Assembly (NCBI RefSeq): GCF_910592395.1
Contig: NC_088325.1
Coordinates: forward strand, 12,960,109 to 13,024,108
DNA length: 64,000 nucleotides
Source: Lineus longissimus
Lineage: Eukaryota > Nemertea > Pilidiophora > Heteronemertea > Lineidae
Reading direction: 5' to 3'
The position numbers and the translations under genes are program-made. Below, piece by piece: positions 29,598 through 41,600 of this stretch. Each line of letters begins with the position of its first letter. Position 1 is the first letter of the stretch. Below the pieces are notes generated by a model, which saw only the letters and a list, made by a program, of their open reading frames with translations, ran no database searches and was not told where the DNA came from.

Positions 29598-30199
29598 TTG
29601 TTTTTACCAGATCCTCATTTGAATGATAATACATGTTCATGTAATGATGACAATGATTATAATAATGATTATAATAGGGCCCCGAAATGATGTTCGAAAT
29701 GATTAGACAATAATGCAACAACAACATCTTGAACTGTTCTTCTGTACAAATAAATCATTCCATTGACATATAAAAACGCTTCAGAACTAACAAACCCATA
29801 GACATCAAAATGGCATTTGCCAACCAGCAAACATCACACTCAGCAACCATTTCTTGAAGGACCGATTCAGAATAAAATTGGCCTTCTTTTTACCCAAACA
29901 CTCCAAATGCACACATTAAAAAGGTGGCGATTATGTTTAAAAGTTTACACAATTACGTCAACTCGGGAAAGGACACTCGATAACTGCATTTCTCTGACAC
30001 TTTCCGAGAAAAAATGCTGACTTGGCACTTTGAATACGTTTAGTAGCTTTGCTTAGTCAGTTGAGGAAATAGAAAAATCCGGAAAAATTCACATCACTGC
30101 TCTCAAAAATTGTAAAAAATATTGAAGAATGTTTCGAGTGTTTGTGCTTGGCGTTGGCCGCGTTAATAATAACGATGTGAATAAAGAGAGTGTCCCAGC

Positions 30200-30206
30200 T
30201 ATAAAA
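30200..30206 (+). promoter_or_regulatory. TATA box candidate of the mucin gene
   Basis: TATAAAA in CAGCTATAAAAAGC, about 450 bases before the splice acceptor at 30653-30654 that opens the first coding exon. Fits a promoter plus 5' UTR intron; motif-level evidence only. Confidence 0.35.
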
Positions 30207-30654
30207 AGCAATCCCTAGTCAGAAAAAGTGCATCACATATTGCCCTTCGTGACCGAGAAACGAAGTAACAGAATAATAGTGTATGGATTAAACTAACATT
30301 TAGCAAAGCGAAGAATTCGAAAGTTAACAACTCTGAGGCACAGGTATTTAAAAATAACGAAAGAGTAAATTAAAATAACTGATTTACTTCGTCTTAAATT
30401 AAAAAAATTATCAAAAAACATTTTTTTCGAGGATTTTTTAGTCATCGTAGCGAACTTAGGTTACCAATTTGGAGGACTCTAAACTTTCACCTACATTTAA
30501 AACACAATTTAATGACGCATTATTCTTTCGGCAAAACTTAATTTTCGTTACGTTCTGGAAGAGTTTCTTCGTAATGCAGACCGATGTATTTAAGGAGTTT
30601 ATACCATTATCGATGTCGTCTTAAATTATTTGTTTGTGATGTTTTTCTCTTCAG

Positions 30655-33600
30655 CGTAAGGTAGTGACCACGAAAAGTGTTCGAACTGAAGTGATGAATG
30701 GAGAACCATACACACCAAAAACCAAACGATTACACGCCTCCCTTGAGCTATCGATCCGGGTTAGAAGATGACTACGTTTGCAGGACGATATGTCTGAGGG
30801 ACAGGAAAGGAATACATTTCAAATATATCCAATTCGCCGTGTTATTGACTGTGATAGTTTTATGCATACCAGTTGGGACCACAAGAAGATCTTTGGAAGA
30901 TGACATGACACAGCTTGGTGCGGGACAGGCGCAGGATATCTTGGTTCGGAGTGACACAGGGCGGGAAGAAAACAAACCTGCGCATCATGTTGGCTCATAC
31001 ATGCAAAAGGAGGGTGGCTCAGAACATTTTAGTCACAATGAACATATGGTGCATAAAAAGACACAATTTGTTTTAGAGACTAAAATCCATCCGCGAAATA
31101 ATGATGATTTGGCTGGTACATCGTCACTTAATGATGAAATTGAAAGAAGCCAACTTTTATTTCGTCAATATGCTAGAAGTAAATATTTACCGAAATCGAG
31201 ACATAAGAGGGATGTCAATGTTCAAAATTCTTCGGGGGAAACCACGGATTACTTTGAAAGTACGACACTGGGGCAAGCATCGACCACCGACGTCTCCTAT
31301 CGGAGGGGTAACACAAATGAAACGACGCCCACAACAACAACTGAGCCAAACTCTACGATGGAGGGGACCATTGAAACTACCGAGACAGCTTCTACGACAG
31401 AGGTGAATACTCAAACAACTGAGCCAACCTTGACGAGAGAGAAGATCACTGAAACAAATCAGCCAACTTCTACCACAGAGGCGATTACTGAAACAACGGA
31501 ACCAAAGTCTATGACAGAGGAGATTTCTGAAACAACCGAGTTAACTTCTACAATAGAGAAGACTTTTGAAACAGCCGAGCCAACTTCTACCACAGAAGGG
31601 ATTACTGAAACAACCGAACCAACCTCTACGACAGAGGAGATTGCTGAAACAACAGAGCCTGCCTCTACGACTGAGGAGATTGCTAAAACACTCGGGCCAA
31701 CCTCTACGACACAGGAGACTACTGAAACAATCGAGCCAACGACAGCAACAGAGGAGACTACTGACATAACAGAGCTAACCTCTACGGAAGAGGGTACTGC
31801 TGAGACAGTCGAGCCAACCTCTACAATGAAAGAGATGATTGAAACACTTGAGGCAACCTCTACGACAGAGGGTACTACTGAAACAGCGGAGCCAACCTCT
31901 ACGACGGAAGAGATGATTGAAACACCTGAGGCTACCTCTACGACAGAGGGTACTACTGAAATAGCTGAGCCAACCTCTACGACGGAAGAGATTACGACAG
32001 AGGAGACTACTGAAACAACCGGACCAGCCTCTACAACAGAGGACACAACAGTAACAACTGAGCCTACCTCCACAACGGAGGATACCACTGAAACAGCCGA
32101 GCCAACCTCTAGGACGGAAGATGTTACGACAGGGGAGACAACCGGACCAGATTCTACAACAGAGGACACTACAGTAACAATTGAGCCGACGTCTGCGACA
32201 GAGGAGACTACTGTAACAGCCGAGTCAACCTCAAAGACAGAGGATACCACTGAAACAGACGAGCCGACCTCTGCGGCAGAGGAGACTACAATAACTGAGC
32301 CTACCTCTACAACGGAGAGTACTATTGAGAAAGCTGAGCCAACCTCTACGACGGAAGAGATTACGACAGAGGAGACTAGTGGAACAACCGAGCTAACCTC
32401 TACAACAGAGGACACTACAATAACTGAGCCTACCTCTACAACGGAGGATATCACTGAAACAACCGAGACAACCTCTACAACGGAGAGTACTATTGAGAAA
32501 GCTGAGCCAACCTCTACGACGGAAGAGATTACGACAGAGGAGACTACTGAAACAACTGGATCAGCCTCTACAACGGAAGACACTACAGTAACAACTGAGC
32601 CGACGTCTACTACAGAGGATATCACTGAAACAGCCGAAACAACCTCTACAACGGAGAGTACTGCTGAGAAAGCCGAGCCAACCTCTACGACGGAAGAGAT
32701 TACGACAGAGGAGACTACTGAAACAACTGGATCAGCCTCTACAACGGAAGACACTACAGTAACAACTGAGCCGACGTCTACTACAGAGGATACCACTGAA
32801 ACAGCCGACCCAACCTCTGCGGCAGAGGAGACTAGCGAAACAACCGAGCTAACCTCTACAACAGAGGACACTACAGTAACAACTGAGCCTAGCTCTACAA
32901 CGGAGGATATCACTGAAACAACCCAGACAACCTCTACAACGGAGAGTACTACTGAGAAAGCTGAGCCAACCTCTACGACGGAAGAGATTACGACAGAGGA
33001 GACTACTGAAACAACCGGACCAGCCTCTGTAACGGAGGACACTACAGAAACAACTGAGCCTACCTCTACAACAGAGGAGCCTACTGTAACAACCCAGCCA
33101 ACCTCTACAACGAAGGACACTACAGTAACAACTGAGCCGACGTCTACTACAGAGGATACCACTGAAACAGCCGAGCCAACCTCTGCGGCAGAGGAGACTA
33201 GTGAAACAACCGAGCTAACTTCTACAACAGAGGACACTACAGTAACAACTGAGCCTACCTCTACAACGGAGGATATCACTGAAACAGCCGAGCCATCCAC
33301 TACGACGGAGAGTACTACTGACAAAGCTGAGCCAACGTCAACGACGGAAGAGATTACGATAGTGGAGACTACTGAAACAACCGGACCAACCTCTACAACG
33401 GAGGACACTACAGAAACAACTGAGTCGACCTCTACGACGGAGGATATCACTGAAACAGCTGAGCCAACCTCTACGATATTTGGTGCTACTGAGAAAGCCG
33501 AACCAACCTCTACGACGGAAGACATTACGAGAGAGGAGACTACTGAAACAACTGGATCAGCCTCTACAACGGAAGACACTACAGTAACAACTGAGCCGAC

Positions 33601-36600
33601 GTCTACTACAGAGGATATCACTGAAACAGCCGAAACAACCTCTACAACGGAGAGTACTGCTGAGAAAGCCGAGCCAACCTCTACGACGGAAGAGATTACG
33701 ACAAAGGAGACTACTGAAACAACCGGACCAGCCTCTACAACAGAGGACACTACAGTAACAACTGAGCCGACGTCTACTACAGAGGATACCACTGAAACAG
33801 CCGAGCCAACCTCTGCGGCAGAGGAGACTGGTGAAACAACCGAGCTAACCTCTAAAACAGAGGACACTACAATAACTGAGCCTACCTCTACAACGGAGGA
33901 TATCACTGAAACAACCGAGACAACCTCTACAACGGAGAGTACTATTGAGAAAGCTGAGCCAACCTCTACGACGGAAGAGATTACGACAGAGGAGACTACT
34001 GAAACAACAGGACCAGCCTCTACAACGGAAGACACTACAGTAACAACTGAGCCAACCTCTACAACAGAAGAGATTACGACAGAGGAGACTACTGAAACAA
34101 CCGGACCAGCCTCTACAACGGAGGACACTACAGTAACAACTGAGCCGACGTCTACTACAGAGGATATCACTGAAACACCCGAAACAACCTCTACAACGGA
34201 GAGTACTGCTGAGAAAGCCGAGCCAACCTCTACGACGGAAGAGATTACGACAGAGGAGACTACTGAAACAACCGGACCAACCTCTACAACGGAGGACACT
34301 ACAATAACTGAGCCGACGTCTACTACAGAGGATACCACTGAAACAGCCGAGCCAACTTCTGCGGCAGAGGAGACTAGTGAAACGACCGAGCTAACCTCTA
34401 CAACAGAGGACACTACAGTAACAACCGAGACAACCTCTACAACGGAAAGTACCACTGAGAAAGCCGAGCCAACCTCTACAACAGAAGAGATTACGACAGA
34501 GGAGACTACTGAAACAACCGGACCAGCCTCTACAACGGAGGACACTACAGTAACAACTGAGCCGACGTCTAATACAGAGGATATCACTGAAACACCCGAA
34601 ACAACCTCTACAACGGAGAGTACTACTGAGAAAGCCGAGCCAAACTCTACGTCGGAAGAGATTACGACAGAGGAGACTACTGAAACAACCGGACCAGCCT
34701 CTACAACAGCGGACACTACAGCAACAACTGAGCCTACCTCTACAACAGAGGATATCACTGAAAAAGCTGAGCCAACCTCTACAACGGAAGAGATTACGAC
34801 AGAGGAGACTACTGAAACAACCGGACCAGCCTCTACAACGGAGGACACTACACTAACAACTGAGCTGACGTCTACTACAGAGGATATCACTGAAACACCC
34901 GAAACAACCTCTACAACGGAGAGTACTACTGAGAAAGCCGAGCCAACCTCTACGTCGGAAGAGATTAGGACAGAGGAGACTACTAAAACAACCGGACCAG
35001 CCTCTACAACGGAGGACACTACATTAACAACTGAGCCTATCTCTACGACGGAAGATATTACGACAGAGGACACTTCTGAAACAACCGGACCAGCCTTTAC
35101 AACGGAGGACACCACATTAACAGCTGAGCCTGCTTCCACAGCAGAGGAGACTAATGTAACAACCGAGCAAACCTCTACGACTGAGGATACAACTGAAACA
35201 GCCGAGACAACCTCAACGACAGAAGAGATTACTGAAAGTGCCGAGCCAACCTCTGCGGCAGAGGAGACTAGTGAGACAACCGAGCTAACCTATACGACAG
35301 AGAGTACTACTGAGAAAGCTGAGTCAACCTCTACAACGGAAGAGATCACGACTGAGGAGACTACTGAAACAACCGGGCCAGCCTCTACAACAGAGGACAC
35401 TACAGTTACAACTGAGCCTACCTCTACAACGAAGGATACCACTGGAACAGCCGAGCCATCCACTACGACAGAGAATACTACTGACAAAGCTGAGCCAACG
35501 TCAACGACGGAAGAGATTACGACAGAGGAGACTACTGAAACAACCGGACCAGCCTCTACAACGGAGGACACTACAGTAACAACTGAGCCGACGTCTACTA
35601 CAGAGGATACCACTGAAACAGCCGAGCCAACCTCTGCGGCAGAGGAGACTAGTGAAACAACCGGACCAACCTCTACAACAGAGGACACTACAGTAACAAC
35701 TGAGCCTACCTCTACAACGGAGGATATCACTGAAACAACCCAGACAACCTCTACAACGGAGAGTACTACTGAGAAAGCTGAGCCAACCTCTACGACGGAA
35801 GAGATTACGACAGAGGAGACTACTGAAACAACCAGACCAGCCTCTGTAACGGAGGACACTACAGAAACAACTGAGCCTACCTCTACAACAGAGGAGCCTA
35901 CTGTAACAACCCAGCCAACCTCTACAACGAAGGACACTACAGTAACAACTGAGCCGACGTCTACTACAGAGGATACCACTGAAACAGCCGAGCCAACCTC
36001 TGCGGCAGAGGGGACTAGTGAAACAACCGAGCTAACTTCTACAACAGAGGACACTACAGTAACAACTGAGCCTACCTCTACAACGGAGGATATCACTGAA
36101 ACAGCCGAGCCATCCACTACGACAGAGAGTACTACTGACAAAGCTGAGCCAACGTCAACGACGGAAGAGATTACGATAGTGGAGACTACTGAAACAACCG
36201 GACCAACCTCTACAACGGAGGACACTACAGAAACAACTGAGTCGACCTCTACGACGGAGGATATCACTGAAACAGCTGAGCCAACCTCTACGCTATTGGG
36301 TGCTACTGAGAAAGCCGAACCAACCTCTACGACGGAAGACATTACAAGAGAGGAGACTACTGAAACAACTGGATCAGCCTCTACAACGGAAGACACTACA
36401 GTAACAACTGAGCCGACGTCTACTACAGAGGATATCACTGAAACAGCCGAAACAACCTCTACAACGGAGAGTACTGCTGAGAAAGCCGAGCCAACCTCTA
36501 CGACGGAAGAGATTACGACAGAGGAGACTACTGAAACAACCGGACCAGCCTCTACAACGGAGGACACTACAGTAACAACTGAGCCGACGTCTACTACAGA

Positions 36601-38609
36601 GGATACCACTGAAACAGCCGAGCCAACCTCTGCGGCAGAGGAGACTGGTGAAACAACCGAGCTAACCTCTACAACAGAGGACACTACAATAACTGAGCCT
36701 AGCTCTACAACGGAGGATATCACTGAAACAACCCAGACAACCTCTACAACGGAGAGTACTACTGAGAAAGCTGAGCCAACCTCTACGACGGAAGAGATTA
36801 CGACAGAGGAGACTACTGAAACAACCGGACCAGCCTCTGTAACGGAGGACACTACAGAAACAACTGAGCCTACCTCTACAACAGAGGAGCCTACTGTAAC
36901 AACCCAGCCAACCTCTACAACGAAGGACACTACAGTAACAACTGAGCCGACGTCTACTACAGAGGATACCACTGAAACAGCCGAGCCAACCTCTGCGGCA
37001 GAGGAGACTAGTGAAACAACCGAGCTAACTTCTACAACAGAGGACACTACAGTAACAACTGAGCCTACCTCTACAACGGAGGATATCACTGAAACAGCCG
37101 AGCCATCCACTACGACAGAGAGTACTACTGACAAAGCTGAGCCAACGTCAACGACGGAAGAGATTACGATAGTGGAGACTACTGAAACAACCGGACCAAC
37201 CTCTACAACGGAGGACACTACAGAAACAACTGAGCCTACCTCTACGACGGAGGATATCACTGAAACAGCTGAGCCAACCTCTACGATATTGGGTGCTACT
37301 GAGAAAGCCGAACCAACCTCTACGACGGTAGACATTACGAGAGAGGAGACTACTGAAACAACCGGACCAGCCTCTACAACAGAGGACGCTGCAGCAACAA
37401 CTGAGCCTACCTCTACAACGGAGGATACCACTGAAACAGCCGAGCCAACCTCTACAACAGAGGATATCACTGAAACAGCCGAGCCATCCTCAACGACAGA
37501 AGCTATTATTGAAACACCTGAGCCAACCTCTGCGACCGAGGAAACTATTGTATCAACCGAGCCAAACTCTACGAAAGAGGGTACCACTGCAACAACCGAG
37601 GAATCCTCTATGACGGATGAGATTATGACAGAGGAGACTATCGAAATAACCGGACCAGCCTCTACAACAGAGGACACAACAGTAACAACTGAGCCTACCT
37701 CTACAACAGAGGATACCACTGAAACAGCCGACCCTACCTTTACAACGGAGGATATCACTGAAACAGCCGAGCCAACCTCTACGACAGAAAGTACTACTGA
37801 AAAAGCCGAGCCAACCTCTACGATATTGGGAACTACTGAGAAAGCTGAGCCAACCTCAACGACGGAAGAGATTACGACAGAGGAGACTACTGAAACAACC
37901 GGACCAGCCTCTACAACAGAGGATACCACTGAAACAACTGAGCCGACCTCTACAACGGAGGATATCACTGAAACAGCCGAGCCAACCTCAATGACAGAGA
38001 GTACTACTGAGAAAGGTGAGCCAATCTCAACGACGGAAGAGATTACGACCGCGAGTTCTACTGATACAGCCAAGCCAACCTCTACGACAGAAGCTATTAT
38101 TGAAACACCTGAGCCAACCTCTGCGACAGAGGAAATTACTGAAACGAAGGACATAACCCAAACCCCTGAGCCCTCCTCTACGACAGAGGAGATTTTTGAA
38201 ACCACTGAGGACCCAACCTCTACGACTGATGAGATAACTGAAACAACCGAGCCAACCACAATGACCGAGGAGACTGCTGAAACAACTGAGCCAACCTTTA
38301 TGAGAGAGGAGACTACTGAAACAACTGAGTCAGCATCTACACCAGCAGCGGTTGCTGAAACGATTGTTCCTGCCGTCGAAATAAGTTCAACAAGTGAACC
38401 AGGTACTGAGGAGGTCACGGAAATATCGGAGACAACCTCTTCTACAGTGGTGGTTGTGGCAATATCCGAGACCACTTCCACCGCAGAAACAGACACAACC
38501 CCTGAAACAAAAATTGTGACTACCACGACTAGTACGACTAAGGAACTGACAGACGAGCCATCTGAGGAAGTCGATCAGAACTCAAAGGAAGTCGGTGAAG
38601 CTCAGTTAG
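30655..38609 (+). CDS. mucin exon 1: N-terminus plus Thr/Glu-rich repeat block 1
   Basis: Acceptor after TTTTCTCTTCAG (30654); 43 nt of 5' UTR, then ATG 30698. Residues 1-45 are polar, 46-60 hydrophobic (FAVLLTVIVLCIPVG), then a charged 100-residue region and RHKR-DV at 168-171. From about 31320 the exon is repeats of a 13-residue unit of the type EPTSTTEDTTETA, roughly 180 units by length, with variants such as EEITTEE and TTGPAS. The end has the linker SEEVDQNSKEVGEAQLG and a donor at 38610 (phase 1). A short out-of-frame ATG at 30694 precedes the start. Confidence 0.85.
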
Positions 38610-41600
38610 GTAAGGGTTTATATGTTTATCAGGTACATACATATTGACTTGAAACTAAATCACTCCAATTAGCTTTTTCTTACTGACATCATAAAAATGT
38701 GATCAGACCCGACAATACGCTATCTCAGTCTTTCGTTTCGTGGGACTCGAGTGGCTTATTGGGCCATGTAACCAGATGTTTCAGTCAAGTCAAGTCAAGT
38801 CAAGCCATATTGGTTAAGCTAGGATATATCAAGGTTGAGGTAAGATAAGTTATTGCTCCTTAACATAACTCGTGCGCTCTCTCTTTTTTATTTTCCTTAT
38901 CTTTCCTTCAGTTGAGGTTAGTATTAGCATACGGAGTGAAAAACCGTACAACACAGAATGGAACAACGTGGACTCGCCCGCATGGAAGAGAGAGGCAGCG
39001 CTTTTTGAAGACGCGGTAGGTGATTGGAAGACAAATTTGGGATTTAAAAACCAATATTTTGCTTCTACTTCCACAACACATTACTATCTTTGAACAGACG
39101 TCGTTACGGTACTGAACCAATTCATGTAATTTAATTCATATCAACCAGTTTGATAAAGGTGAAATGCTGGGAATCCGTGCTCATTGCTCAAGGTTGTTGA
39201 GGATCTACAAAGACACGAACTAGCCTATTCCAGACCACGATCAATGCTCATACCGTTGTTTTAAAAATACTGTTTGAAGAATGTCAATATTGCACTTTTC
39301 CAGACGTGTCCAAACTTCAAACGATCTAAGGGATGCACTGTTAAAAAAATCAGGTAGGTTGTGTTGTTTATTTTCCGGTGTTCGTTTATTAACGTGGTAA
39401 TATATACAATGTTAAGCACAGTATAAAGGGTGCTTAACATAAAAGGGTGCTTAACATATGAAATCCCACGTGAAAAACAATTTTCCTTTATATTTGCGAT
39501 TGGCAAGATGTTTTCAAGTATTTGAATAACATGTTTGAATCTACATTTCAAAATCCCTAAGAGTTTATTTGATGCCACGTTTATGCCATCACGGGGAGGG
39601 AGTGGGGGAGGGCGTTGAAGGAGAAGACTAAAAAAACTTTGTCTGTTTATGCTTCGACCTATTTTGAGGCAACCTCTAACTGCATTTTTCATTTCTTACA
39701 GTAAGGGCAGTACCGTTTATGACCTCGGCCTTACTTTCAACACCACTAATCTGAATGCTACCATGGAGGAGGTCAGAGGCAGTGGCGGGAACATAACGAG
39801 CTACGATGGCTATGCGGTCACCAGCAGCGGTGAGTGAGGCAGACTAATTTTGCATTGGCACATGATAAACACGCTCCTTTAACGTCCAAATGTTTAAATG
39901 TTGAGCTCTACAAAACTACATACAAGATCCAAATAGATTCTTTTCCTTACCTTCCTCATTATTTTGATTTTCTTTACACAGAGCTGCTACTTGAAAGATA
40001 CTCCTGTGTTTATTATGATATATTCTTCAGATAAACTACTATGTTAAATGGGAATAGATGACGTGACCATTCAAAATCATTTGCAGCTGTAAGTTCGAGT
40101 GTTACTGTAATCTCTCTTACAACAACGGAGACAACTACAGAGACAGCGCCTACAACTGGAGAGTCAACAACGGATCTGATATCAACGAATGAAGGAACGA
40201 CGGAAATGCTCCCAGCAGTAGGAACTACAGCCATTGCAGAAGAGACAGAACCAACAATTGTCGAGTCAACCACGGGACTAGCTGCGGAACCAACAAATGA
40301 CGAGTCAACCATAGAATCAACTATAGAATTAACAACAGATGAGTCAACCATGGTACCAGCTACCGAACCAATAACTGACAAGTCAACTACGGAACCAACA
40401 ACAGAATTGACAACTTACGAGTCAGCCACGGAACAAACTACAGGACCAACAACCGACGAGTCAACCACTGAACCAACTACAGAATTAACAACTGACGAGT
40501 CAACCACTGAACCAACTACAGGACCAACAACTGACGAGTCAACCACTGAACCAACTACAGAATTAACAACTGACGAGTCAACCACTGAACCAACTACAGG
40601 ACCAACAACCGACGAGTCAACCACTGAACCAACTACAGAATTAACAACTGACGAGTCAACCACTGAACCAACTACAGGACCAACAACCGACGAGTCAACC
40701 ACGGAACCAACTACAGGACCAACAACTGACGAGTCAACCACTGAACCAACTACAGAATTAACAACTGTCGAGTCAACCACTAAACCAACTACAGGACCAA
40801 CAACCGACGAGTCAACCACGGTACCAACTACAGAATTAACAACTGACGAGTCAACCACTGAACCAACTACAGGACCAACAACCGACGAGTCAACCACTGA
40901 ACCAACTACAGAATTAACAACTGACGAGTCAACCACTGAACCAACTACAGGACCAACAACCGACGAGTCAACCACGGAACCAACTACAGGACCAACAACT
41001 GACGAGTCAACCACTGAACCAACTACAGAATTAACAACTGTCGAGTCAACCACTGAACCAACTACAGGGCCCACAACCGACGAGTCAACCATAGAATCAA
41101 CTACAGGACCAACAACTGACGAGTTAACCACGGAACCAACTACAGAACCAACAACTGACGAGTCAACCATAGAATCAACTACAGAATTAGCAACTGACGT
41201 GTCGACCACTGAACCAACTACAGGACCAACAACTGACGAGTCAACCATAGAATCAACTACAGAATTAGCAACTGACGTGTCGACCACTGAACCAACTACA
41301 GGACCAACAACCGATGAGTCGACCACTGAACCAACTACAGGACCAACAACTGACGAGTCAACCACTGAACCAACTACAGGACCAACAACTGACGAGTCGA
41401 CCACTGAACCAACTACAGGACCAACAACTGACGAGTCGACCACTGAACCAACTACAGGACCAACAACTGACGAGTCAACCACTGAACCAACTAGAGAACC
41501 AACAACTGACGAGTCGACCACTGAACCAACTACAGGACCAACAACTGACGAGTCGACCAATGAACCAACTAAAGAACCAACAACCGACGAGTCAACCGCG

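Larger units (their letters stand above)
24308..30199. other. gene-free interval between receptor cluster and mucin gene
   Basis: Almost 6 kb without a supportable gene. It holds a short tandem repeat (24721-24795), a 579-bp foldback element (25479-26057), a 40-bp perfect inverted repeat (26203-26332), a 24-bp palindrome (27602-27625), a 14-G run (28820-28833) and a dispersed repeat copy (29231-29597). Open frames of up to 116 codons occur (for example 26480-26830 on the minus strand), with no recognisable domain. Confidence 0.6.

Noticed and set aside
31459-35139. Minus-strand open frame of over 1200 codons, Val/Ser-rich
   Set aside because: It is the exact complement of mucin block 1; stop-free repeat units keep it open. 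No start context, splice sites or domain.
35290-38526. Second long minus-strand frame over block 1
   Set aside because: Same cause; low-complexity VVSSVVEVGS repeats only.
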